A stretch of 15,271 nucleotides of DNA, from positions 1 to 15,271 of the forward strand of contig JABDRH010000284.1 in assembly GCA_013041835.1 (NCBI GenBank). Reading direction: 5' to 3'. Both the position numbers and the translations under genes were made by a program. A model generated the notes under the pieces. It saw only the letters and a list, made by a program, of their open reading frames with translations. It was not told the origin of the DNA and ran no database searches. Shown piece by piece: positions 1 to 6,870 of the stretch (position 1 is its first letter; the number at the start of each line of letters is the position of its first letter). Source of the stretch: Desulfatitalea sp. (GTDB taxonomy: Bacteria > Desulfobacterota > Desulfobacteria > Desulfobacterales > Desulfosarcinaceae).

Positions 1-1656
1 CCCCAAGAGGGCCAGGTTGGCCGAAGCCGTCGGTGAGTGTAAGACGATGGCGCGGACCACCTCCGGTGCGGGGCCTGCCGGCTTCGACGTCCGATAAGGA
101 GTCGGCCGCAGGAGCCTGGCCAAGGCAAAGGCCAATGCCAGGGCCAAAACACCCACCATGGCGCGCATGAAGCGCGAGGCCTCGCCATGAGCGCTGAAAT
201 GCCACCACAGATCCTGACTGTAAGCCACATGGTGAAAGGCAAACAAGCCAAGCCACGTGGAGGTGATCAGGACCACGGCGATAGTCGCCAGCCATGCGGG
301 GCTGAGCCCTTCCGAGAGCAAGGCGGCGCGCCGGGTGAATCGGCGCCGGCACGGCAGAAGGACCACCAGGACCAAGCTTAAAAGCGCGGCCTCTTCGTAG
401 TCAATGCCTTTTAGCAGCGAAGCCGCGATGCCCAACGCCAGCAGCCCGACGGTGAGCAGGTAGGCTGCATCCAACCTACGCTGCAGGCCGCGGGCCAGCA
501 GCAGTAAGCCCATGCCGGCCACACTGCCCAGGAAATGGGAGATCTCCACCACCGGCAGCGGCACACCCCGGTTCAAAAAAGCAAGACGGTGGGGCATCGC
601 CGGCAAGGCACCGGAAAAGAGCAGAATCGCACCGGCGATGAACACCCCCAGGCTTAGCAGGGGGATGAACAAGGTTTCCAGTCCGGTTGCGGTAAGGGCG
701 TGTATCCGTGCCAAAAGGGCCCGTCGTTGGGAGATCTCCTCGATCCCCAGGGCTGCCAGCGCCACCGTAAAGGGCAACAGATAGTAGATCCCACGGTAGA
801 CGACTAGCGCTCCAATCCATTGGGGGGCGGCAATGGTGTCCGGCGCCAGCAGTAAAATGACCGACTCGAACACCCCCAGGCCGCCGGGCACCTGACTGGC
901 CAATCCAGCCAGTTGCGCCAACAGGAAGATCTCCAGAAAGTGGCCGAACCCGATGGGCGTGTTCGCCGGCAGCAGGATATAAAGCACCGTTCCGGCGATG
1001 AACCAGTCCGCGCCGGCCACCATCAATTGCGAGACGGCCAGCCGCCACGAAGGCAATACGAAGCGCCACCTGTTGAAGGTCACGCCGTTTTTCACAAAAA
1101 CGGTAGCACATAGGTAGAGCACCGCTGTCGTCAACAACACGATGCCCAGCGGACGCACTGTTGCCATGGGCCAATGCAGGCTCCGGGGCAAGGCCATGGG
1201 CGCGATAAGGAATACGACGCCGCTGAACAGAGCGAACCCCAATAGCAGACTGGTGGTGCAAAAGAGCACCACTTGGGTGATCTGCACCACCGATAGCCCC
1301 CAGGCCGAGTAGAGCCGATAACGGATCGAGGCGCCGGCCAGCATGGAAAGACCGATGTTGTTACTGAAGGCATATCCGAGAAAAGAGGCCAGCATGGTCT
1401 TGCCGATCGCCATCGGTTGTCTGATATACCGCAGCGCCAGCAGGTCATAGCCGGTCATGACCAGGTAGCCACAGGCGGTCAGCGCCATGGCCGCCCAGAT
1501 CTGGCCAGCCTGCATCGACCGGATATGGTTCATGACGTCGTGCACATGGTAGGTGCGCAATTGGTGAAAGAGCGCCATGGCCGCCAGGATGAAAAGCCCC
1601 AGGCCCAAAAAAGGAAAAATTCGTTTTAAACTATTTATTTTCAAGCCCGCATTCAC
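1..1656 (-). CDS. mprF: MprF-type lysylphosphatidylglycerol flippase/synthase, N-terminal flippase part (runs off left edge)
   Basis: Reading the minus strand from 1656 down to base 1 gives 552 uninterrupted codons. The residues fit the polytopic flippase half of MprF, which adds an amino acid (usually lysine or alanine) to phosphatidylglycerol and flips the product across the inner membrane, lowering envelope charge. Visible hallmarks, in order: a first membrane helix, then RTYHVHDV, GYAFSNNIG, SQVPGGLGVFES, YRGIYYLLPF, LKGIDYEEA and WWHFSAHGEASRFMRA. The last residues in the window are SANLALLG, which in this family lead into the C-terminal DUF2156 aminoacyl-transfer domain, so roughly 300 residues lie outside. 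The GTG at 1656 is preceded two codons earlier by an in-frame TGA. No good Shine-Dalgarno is seen, so a TTG at 1644 is an alternative start. No frameshift is seen. The transferred amino acid cannot be decided without the missing domain. Confidence 0.9.
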   Translation of the reverse strand, partial: MNAGLKINSLKRIFPFLGLGLFILAAMALFHQLRTYHVHDVMNHIRSMQAGQIWAAMALTACGYLVMTGYDLLALRYIRQPMAIGKTMLASFLGYAFSNNIGLSMLAGASIRYRLYSAWGLSVVQITQVVLFCTTSLLLGFALFSGVVFLIAPMALPRSLHWPMATVRPLGIVLLTTAVLYLCATVFVKNGVTFNRWRFVLPSWRLAVSQLMVAGADWFIAGTVLYILLPANTPIGFGHFLEIFLLAQLAGLASQVPGGLGVFESVILLLAPDTIAAPQWIGALVVYRGIYYLLPFTVALAALGIEEISQRRALLARIHALTATGLETLFIPLLSLGVFIAGAILLFSGALPAMPHRLAFLNRGVPLPVVEISHFLGSVAGMGLLLLARGLQRRLDAAYLLTVGLLALGIAASLLKGIDYEEAALLSLVLVVLLPCRRRFTRRAALLSEGLSPAWLATIAVVLITSTWLGLFAFHHVAYSQDLWWHFSAHGEASRFMRAMVGVLALALAFALARLLRPTPYRTSKPAGPAPEVVRAIVLHSPTASANLALLG

Positions 1657-2450
1657 CCCTGATCAGATATGTCAAGCCAATGATGTCCCAGATGGGTTGA
1701 CTCGATTCCACGGCGCCGATGCCCATAGACGTAGATTGCCCCGGCGTTATGCATATAGGAGGATTTTGAATTCCTTGGCGCCCCGGTTTATGCTTTGATT
1801 GCCGCAGACCGCCGGGCAGGCGGTGCGGACGCATTGTTGTCGAGCAATCCCGATGCCATGATACTTCACAAGGGCATAACCGCCGACCGACATATCCCGG
1901 GAATGCTTCCGTCAATCGTTTCAGAATCAAGCGCGGAAAGATGGAGTTCGGTCTCGTGGAAGACAGGAAGTGCGGCACCATTTCACTTATTTCCTCATGA
2001 TCCGCAAAACCAACCATTGAAAATGGCGCATATATTGTTCTTCTGATCAAAGCCGTATAACCTGATGTGAATTACGCCACGGTCGAACCTGAGATAGGAA
2101 CCTGCTTTTACTGAAAACGACTATGTCAAAGTTGCGATTGCATGTCAATGCCTGCGCCTGTAAAGCGTTTCGCATGGCTGCCGTTTGTCCGGGTTGGATC
2201 AGTCATCTAATGAACTGCGCCGCTATATTCGACACCGAGGCCATTGAAGATACCGCTTGTCAAGACACAGGATATCAACGGCGTCCGGCATAATACAAGT
2301 GACCAGAACAATAAAATCGTCCAATGCCGACAGGTTCTCGAGCAATCCCTCATAAGCTTGCCGCGGCTTCCTTGATGGACTGAGTGTGGACTCCGGGTGC
2401 GTTTCGAGGAAATGGTCATTGCTTTCTTCCATTTTTGCTGGTTTAATAGT
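1657..2450. other. Long stretch with no recognisable gene
   Basis: About 800 bases between the start of mprF and the gpmA remnant. Short open frames occur on both strands (plus 1795-2046, minus 1631-2050, minus 2223-2588), but none gives a protein family I recognise and none has a convincing ribosome binding site. A plus-strand stretch at about 1762-1900 reads in a coding-like way (FLGAPVYALIAADRRAGGAD) but opens right after a stop and has no start. The minus-strand frame at 2223-2440 also has a protein-like stretch (ENLSALDDFIVLVTCIMPDA). Given the two broken genes that follow, this is most likely decayed coding sequence. Confidence 0.4.
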
Positions 2451-2759
2451 GTACTTATTTGGAACGATACCAATGCCTCTATCATCAAGCAGGCAGGCAG
2501 GGTCTAAAAGTATTGATGCTATCCCACGGCAACAGGTCACGCGCTCGTCAAGCACTTGGATCGAATCCCGGATGATGCAGTGGTCCATTTGGATGTTCCA
2601 GCCGGCGTCCCGTTGGTTTACGAATTGGACAAATCGTTATGCGCCACCAAAAGGTATTACCTTGGCGATCCGCTATCTGTAAAAATAATTCATGGCACAA
2701 GCAAAAAGCCAGGGCAAAGCGAAATAACCATTAAAACAAGGAGAAATACATCATGCTGA
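2451..2759 (+). pseudogene. gpmA: C-terminal remnant of a 2,3-bisphosphoglycerate-dependent phosphoglycerate mutase
   Basis: Three short blocks in different frames together match the C-terminal third of GpmA, which interconverts 3- and 2-phosphoglycerate in glycolysis. Block one (2457-2504) reads WNDTNASIIKQAGRV and ends at a TAA (2505-2507). Block two (about 2508-2546) reads [13 protein letters not shown] and contains the conserved HGN with the family's second catalytic histidine. Block three, back in the first frame from about 2543, reads [20 protein letters not shown] and continues through GVPLVYELD to KRYYLGDP. The order and spacing fit GpmA, but two frame changes and a stop rule out a functional product. 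The N-terminal part with the RHGE motif was not found upstream. The third block stays open to 2759 and overlaps the start of the aldolase remnant. The 67-codon frame beginning at 2556 is therefore not a real gene. Confidence 0.8.
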
Positions 2760-3419
2760 AAAAAATAACTGCGTTGCTCGGCGATGAAGCAAAGTCATTA
2801 TTGGAGCACATATGCCACACCGTTAAAAGAGAAGACTTGCACCTGCCGGGTCCTGATTTCATCGATAAAATCCTGGTCTACAGTGACAGGCCGAACAATG
2901 TGCTTAGAAACTTGCATTCGATGTTTGATCATGGTCGACTTGCCGGCACCGGCTACCTTTCAATTCTTCCGGTTGACCAGGGCATCGAACACTCCGCCGG
3001 TGCCTCCTTTGCGCCCAATCCAATCTACTTTGATCCTGAGAATATCGTCAAACTGGCAATCGAAGGCGGATATCATCAAACAAAAACAGCCGACCTGCAA
3101 CGGCGGCTACAACGCCATTGCTTTCGGCAAAACGCATCCAAGCGTGTACCGGCATTTGACAACCGATCACCCCATTGACCTGACGCGGTATCAAGTGGTC
3201 AACTGCTATATGGGGCGTATGGGGTTGATTAATTCCGGCGGCGACAGCGGCGAAGATGATCTGCGGCAGGCCGTCAAAACGGCCGTTATCAACAAGCGAG
3301 CCGGCGGCATGGGCCTGATATCAGGCAGGAAAGCATTCCAGAAGCCTATGAAGGACGGTGTCGCGCTCCTAAATGCGATTCAGGATGTCTATCTGGAAAA
3401 AGAAATTACCGTAGCCTAA
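2753..3419 (+). pseudogene. fbaB: Class I fructose-bisphosphate aldolase (FbaB/DhnA type) with internal deletion and frameshift
   Basis: FbaB aldolases cleave fructose-1,6-bisphosphate to two triose phosphates through a Schiff-base lysine. The ATG at 2753 has a strong ribosome binding site (AAGGAGA, 2738-2744). The first 107 codons match the FbaB N terminus, including [47 protein letters not shown] and [10 protein letters not shown]. The match then jumps, in another frame, to ADIIKQK (about 3067) and continues through [47 protein letters not shown] and [12 protein letters not shown] to a TAA at 3417-3419. About 125 codons are missing relative to the roughly 350-residue family. Bases GGCG(G) at the join fit a short-homology deletion. 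Translation from the real start would end at 3178 after 141 residues, most likely inactive. Both halves are otherwise well preserved, so the deletion is probably recent. Confidence 0.9.
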
Positions 3420-3642
3420 TCATGGCTTTCGGTGATTATTCTATTCTATTTTAAATCCACTCAAACGCACCAGAGGCGTCTGAGATCTGGTACAACTGCC
3501 GAAAGGACACCTCGAAGCTCGCAGCAGGATTGAAGCACCGACGCGCCGCCTGACGATTTGGGAAAAGCTTGAACATCGAATATTGTCTTGAAATTTTCTG
3601 TTAGACCATCTATGTTCTCTTGCATATGCGAGCTTAACATCA

Positions 3643-3651
3643 TTACGATTA
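3643..3651 (+). promoter_or_regulatory. Possible regulator site upstream of the TetR gene
   Basis: TTACGATTA, within the wider ATTACGATTAAT, lies about 50 bases before the TetR start codon. The same nine bases recur in reverse orientation over the -10 box at 4678-4686, and a one-mismatch copy (TTACGATAA) occurs at 4767-4775. Shared motifs at a regulator's own promoter and at a neighbouring promoter are typical of TetR control. The motif is short and was chosen after the fact, so support is modest. Confidence 0.3.
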
Positions 3652-3703
3652 ATATTGTTTGCTCATTTTACATCAACACTAACTATCAGTTTTTATAGAT
3701 ATT

Positions 3704-4324
3704 ATGAAACAAAACAGCGTTACTAAAAAAAAGCCAAAATTGAAGCCTGAAGCAAAGCAGAAACTCAATGCCGCCATAAAAAAGCTGTTTTCCGCAAAAC
3801 CCTATAGCGAGGTGGGAATGAGGGATCTTGCCAAAACGGCTGGGATCAGCGTGGACACGATTTACCGACACTATGAGAGCAAAGAAAAGCTACTGGTTAC
3901 CTTTTTAGTAGATGAATGGTTGTCTGATCTGCGTCTCCGCGTCACGGATCACCTTAAAGGGATTGATAGCGCCGAGGAAAAGCTTCGTAAAATTTCGTGG
4001 CTTCTACATGAATATGTCGAAAAGAATCCCGAAATCGGCAAGATCATTTTTTTTGCGCTACCTAATGAATTTTTTTTTAAATCATATTACTACCTGCCAT
4101 TGGTTCAAGATTATTTCATGCTCTATGTAGAGTTGGTTAAAGAAGGGCAAGATAAAGGCATACTGAATCCCGATATGACGCCGGGACATCTTCTTGAACA
4201 TTTATCGAATACGTTAAAGGTCAGTTTTGGCAGATGGGTGGCCGGGCGAGAGAAAAAACCCCCGACGGAGTTAGCAAAATTGGACTTTGACATCTTTTGG
4301 AACGGCGTGAGAAAATCCGCTTGA
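3704..4324 (+). CDS. TetR/AcrR-family transcriptional regulator
   Basis: A 206-residue protein of usual TetR length. A lysine-rich N-terminal tail (residues 7-20) precedes the DNA-binding domain. The helix-turn-helix spans about residues 37-57, with MRDLAKTAGISVDTIYRHY followed by ESKEKLL, the standard TetR pattern. The rest (about 65-206) is the helical ligand-binding and dimerisation domain, too divergent to predict a ligand. The ATG at 3704 is the only reasonable start, because the next methionine lies inside the helix-turn-helix, but no Shine-Dalgarno is seen before it. The gene is clearly AT-richer than the SDR/CMD genes downstream. It stands on the same strand as, and just upstream of, the SDR/CMD and envelope genes, and similar 9-base motifs occur before it and at the downstream promoter. 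Local control plus autoregulation is the likely role, but this is inference. Confidence 0.9.
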   Translation: MKQNSVTKKKPKLKPEAKQKLNAAIKKLFSAKPYSEVGMRDLAKTAGISVDTIYRHYESKEKLLVTFLVDEWLSDLRLRVTDHLKGIDSAEEKLRKISWLLHEYVEKNPEIGKIIFFALPNEFFFKSYYYLPLVQDYFMLYVELVKEGQDKGILNPDMTPGHLLEHLSNTLKVSFGRWVAGREKKPPTELAKLDFDIFWNGVRKSA

Positions 4325-4652
4325 AAAAGACAACCCGTGAAAAAAAGAAAAACCAGGAGCCAGAGGAAAAAATGCGCCATCATGCACGGAAACGGTGGTG
4401 CCATCCTGGAAACCGGCACACCTCATAGTGGCCCATCCCCAATTCTGTTTTTCCCCCAATGTTGCAGCATTGATATTTAGTCTCCTCGATACCTTTCGAC
4501 GATACCCAAAATAGTCGTTGATGTTGATCGCCAATTAATCCACGGACGGAAGGGGCATCGACGAACCCTTATCACAAACCCTGATGCCATATTTCGTAAC
4601 ACTGTTATGGAACCTGTCTGTTTTATTTTAAGGCTTTTCACAGATTTTCCGC

Positions 4653-4681
4653 TTGACACGGTGAATTTGACAAGCCATAAT
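4653..4681 (+). promoter_or_regulatory. Sigma70-like promoter ahead of the SDR/CMD genes
   Basis: A perfect -35 box TTGACA (4653-4658) and a near-consensus -10 box CATAAT (4676-4681) are separated by the optimal 17 nt. Transcription would start near 4688. The next coding material downstream on the same strand is the SDR remnant and the first CMD gene, so this is the best candidate promoter for that run of genes. The -10 box overlaps a TAATCGTAA motif that also occurs (as TTACGATTA) upstream of the TetR gene, which is where a repressor site would be expected. Confidence 0.6.
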
Positions 4682-4707
4682 CGTAACAAGTGAACGTGAT
4701 TTAATAT

Positions 4708-4723
4708 TTTCATATCTGTGAAA
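4708..4723. repeat. Short inverted repeat TTTCA-N6-TGAAA
   Basis: Perfect five-base arms around a six-base spacer, about 20 bases after the predicted transcription start of the 4653-4681 promoter. Size and position would suit a dimeric repressor operator. With five-base arms in AT-rich DNA, chance is a real alternative. Confidence 0.3.
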
Positions 4724-4898
4724 TTATATATCGGCCTTTTTTATTGGTGTTTATTGCCTAACACCGTTACGATAATTAGGCCTGATGAATTCGTAAAGTG
4801 TCACCAAGTACAACCATTTGTAATAATATCTCGTTCCCTTTTTGCGGCTGCTTTGAATAGGAATGTTGTTATAATTCAAACTCTTATGGAATTTCACC

Positions 4899-5111
4899 AT
4901 GCTACGTTTTAACGATCAAAAACCACAGCCGCTTTTCGATCCCCGAGACCATATCAGCCCCAAACAACGGCAGATGCACTACAAAACCCTTCGGCCCATG
5001 ATGCCGGTTACGGTGGGCATAAAGGCCAAGGCGGTGTTGTTTCTGGCATCCGATATGGCCGGCTACATCAGCGGCGCCAATCTGATCGTCGATGGCGGCC
5101 AGCGTTTGTGA
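4899..5111 (+). pseudogene. Truncated short-chain dehydrogenase/reductase, C-terminal end only
   Basis: A 70-codon frame whose last ~40 residues match the C terminus of the complete SDR encoded at 5954-6826. It reads KAVLFLASDMAGYISGANLI then VDGGQRL, against VVLFLASDMAGYINGANIMV then DGGQIL. The DNA is also strongly alike there (about 5035-5111 versus 6750-6826). The Rossmann motif, NNA motif and YxxxK active site are all missing, so it cannot be an active SDR. The homology fades upstream of about 4984, and the ATG at 4899 has no ribosome binding site. It is immediately followed by a CMD gene, exactly as the complete SDR is, so it is the decayed first half of a duplicated SDR-CMD pair. Its stop codon overlaps the GTG/ATG cluster at 5108-5113. 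Confidence 0.8.
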
Positions 5112-5155
5112 TGGGGGGACCGCGACACAACAACAACGAAAAAAAGGAGAAAGCG

Positions 5156-5881
5156 ATGCAAAAAACAAAGAAGTCAAAGCAAGACAAATCCGAACAGAAC
5201 GCAGGAAAACTGCGGGTACCAATGCTGGATAGTGAAGCCGCGATCAGCGCCGCTACCCACCTGAGCAGCGAAGAGAAGGAAATCGCGATTGAGAATCTGA
5301 AAAAGATGCCGCCCAACAACGCCTGGTACCTGCTGAATCACAACCCGAAGCTGGTCGCCATCATAATGAAGTGGGGAATGGGCATCATGGAACTCTGCGA
5401 CGACGTTCCGGGGATCCCCGGCAAACCCGGCCAAACCATGGCTTTCGAGGTGGCGCGGTTTCTGGATTCTCCGTGGCTCGCTTCCGTCATGGCCAGAAAT
5501 GCCGCCGCCGCTGGCGAAGTGGGCGGCTTTCTCAACTCGCAGCTCGGCGTCATCAATCACCCGGACTCGCCGCTGTGGACCGACGAACAGCGCCTGGCGT
5601 TAAAGTTTGCCCGTGCCTGCCTCGAAAATACCATGACCGATGAACTATTCGAGCAGGCGCGTGAGTTGTGGGGCGAGCAGAAGGTCATGGGGTATATCGC
5701 CATGCTTACCTGGGACATCGTCTTTGCCCTGATGGTGAACGCGTGCGGCATGCCGCCCACCGATGCGGCTGGTGCGGAGGCAGTAACACCCGAGGAAAGT
5801 GCAATCTTCCGGAAATGGTGGACAGAGGTGCTGGATCACACGCTATCGTTCTGGAAATCCGCGAGTCCATTTGGCCGGTGA
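5156..5881 (+). CDS. Carboxymuconolactone-decarboxylase-like (CMD family) protein, copy 1
   Basis: A 241-residue, mostly helical, cytoplasmic protein with no signal peptide. The CMD/AhpD-like core lies in the C-terminal two thirds: EVARFLDSPWLASVMARNAA, then DSPLWTDEQRLALKFARACL, TDELFEQARELWGEQ and a helix ending NACGMPP. This helix order and spacing matches proteins annotated as CMD family. The CxxC pair of AhpD-type members and the usual histidine after the first core helix are not seen, so peroxidase-type chemistry is unlikely and the reaction is unknown. I chose the ATG at 5156 because AAAGGAGA (5144-5151) precedes it; the frame is open back to GTG 5108, overlapping the SDR remnant's stop. 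It is clearly paralogous to the protein at 6871-7599. Both share KLRVPMLD, AIENL, PPNN and TDELFEQARE. Confidence 0.8.
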   Translation: MQKTKKSKQDKSEQNAGKLRVPMLDSEAAISAATHLSSEEKEIAIENLKKMPPNNAWYLLNHNPKLVAIIMKWGMGIMELCDDVPGIPGKPGQTMAFEVARFLDSPWLASVMARNAAAAGEVGGFLNSQLGVINHPDSPLWTDEQRLALKFARACLENTMTDELFEQARELWGEQKVMGYIAMLTWDIVFALMVNACGMPPTDAAGAEAVTPEESAIFRKWWTEVLDHTLSFWKSASPFGR

Positions 5882-5953
5882 AACTGACGCGGCAATTTTA
5901 AGATATCTTTTGCCGTTGCCGGCATTGTTTGAAACGATTAAAGGAGAACTTGA

Positions 5954-6826
5954 ATGTCCACATTTCAGATTACCACACCCGATCCTACGCCACAAAGCGA
6001 TCTATTGTCATTGGCGGGACGGTGCGCAATCGTCACCGGCGGCAGTCGCGGCATCGGTGAAGCGGTCGTCAAACGGTTGGCGGCGGCCGGCGCCTCGGTC
6101 ATGCTGACCGGAAGGGGAAAGGCGGCGTTGCAGCGCGTGCAAGAAGATGTCACCGCCTCGGGAGGAAAGGCCGTAGGTGTCCAGGCTGACGTCAGTAGCC
6201 TTAACGACTCTCAAAGGGTTGTCGACTTGGCCGTGGAACGCTTCGGCGGGGTCGATATTCTGGTCAACAACGCTGCCGTGTTTCATGCGTGCCTGGCGAC
6301 GGAATTGCCGGAGGATGTGTGGGATGCCACGCATGACACCGATCTCAAAGGCGCTTTTTTTCTAGCCAAGGCTGCGGCGATGGCAATGATCGCTGCCGGA
6401 CGCGGTGGTCGTATCATCAATGTTTTAACAACCGACGCATTCCGTCCGTCCGGATTGCGCGTGACGTACGCGGCAGCCAAGGCCGGCCTTTGGGCCATTA
6501 CGCTAGACCTGGCTAAAGAATTGGCAGAGCATCGGATACAGGTCAACGCGGTCACACCGGGAGCGACCATCTCAGTAGATCGAATTGCCGCAATGCGGGA
6601 AGGCACATTAGGTCGCAACGAGTTGATACCCGGCGCGGTCAAGACCAAGGAGAAACTTAAACCCCTATTAAGTCCCGACTTTGCCAAAACACTTGTCCAG
6701 ACCATGCCGCTGGGGCGTCCGGGTTTTCCCGATGATCTTGCAAAGGTAGTATTGTTTCTGGCATCCGATATGGCCGGCTACATTAACGGGGCCAATATAA
6801 TGGTCGATGGCGGCCAAATTTTGTGA
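5954..6826 (+). CDS. Short-chain dehydrogenase/reductase (classical SDR)
   Basis: A 290-residue NAD(P)(H)-dependent oxidoreductase acting on a carbonyl or hydroxyl group of an unknown small molecule. The Rossmann motif TGGSRGIG is at residues 28-35; NNAA is near 105-108; the catalytic YAAAK has Tyr172 and Lys176. C-terminal sequence VLFLASDMAGYINGANIMVD and GG is typical of the family. The position 13 residues before the catalytic tyrosine, normally serine, is threonine (in NVLTTDAF). The protein is longer than the usual ~250 residues because of an N-terminal tail of about 20 residues and an extended loop (about 210-245) before the last strand, which normally shapes the substrate pocket. Arg32 after the glycine motif hints at NADP(H), but this is weak. 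The ATG at 5954 has AAAGGAG about 6 nt upstream. The gene lies 72 nt after CMD copy 1, and its stop overlaps the GTG/ATG cluster before CMD copy 2. Confidence 0.92.
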   Translation: MSTFQITTPDPTPQSDLLSLAGRCAIVTGGSRGIGEAVVKRLAAAGASVMLTGRGKAALQRVQEDVTASGGKAVGVQADVSSLNDSQRVVDLAVERFGGVDILVNNAAVFHACLATELPEDVWDATHDTDLKGAFFLAKAAAMAMIAAGRGGRIINVLTTDAFRPSGLRVTYAAAKAGLWAITLDLAKELAEHRIQVNAVTPGATISVDRIAAMREGTLGRNELIPGAVKTKEKLKPLLSPDFAKTLVQTMPLGRPGFPDDLAKVVLFLASDMAGYINGANIMVDGGQIL

Positions 6827-6870
6827 TGGTGATGGAATCGCAACACAACAACCAAAAGATGGAGCAAAAC

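Larger units (their letters stand above)
4325..4898. other. AT-rich intergenic region carrying a promoter and possible operators
   Basis: About 570 bases without a supported gene. It contains the promoter described separately (4653-4681), a TTTCA-N6-TGAAA inverted repeat (4708-4723) and two copies of a TTACGAT(T/A)A motif (4678-4686 on the minus strand, 4767-4775 on the plus strand). Short open frames on both strands (for example minus 4477-4713) show no family resemblance. Around 4370-4410 one frame reads IMHGNGGAILETG, faintly like the central strand of an SDR, but this is too short to call. Confidence 0.5.

Noticed and set aside
476..1261. A 261-codon minus-strand open frame
   Set aside because: It is a shadow of mprF, which occupies another minus-strand frame over the same bases with clear family motifs; the alternative translation is arginine- and proline-rich and matches nothing.
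1670..1675. Minus-strand TTGACA as a -35 box for mprF
   Set aside because: The start codon lies only about 13 bases downstream and no -10 box fits before it.
2223..2588. A 121-codon minus-strand frame as a gene
   Set aside because: Part of it is antisense to the gpmA remnant, it has no ribosome binding site and no family resemblance.
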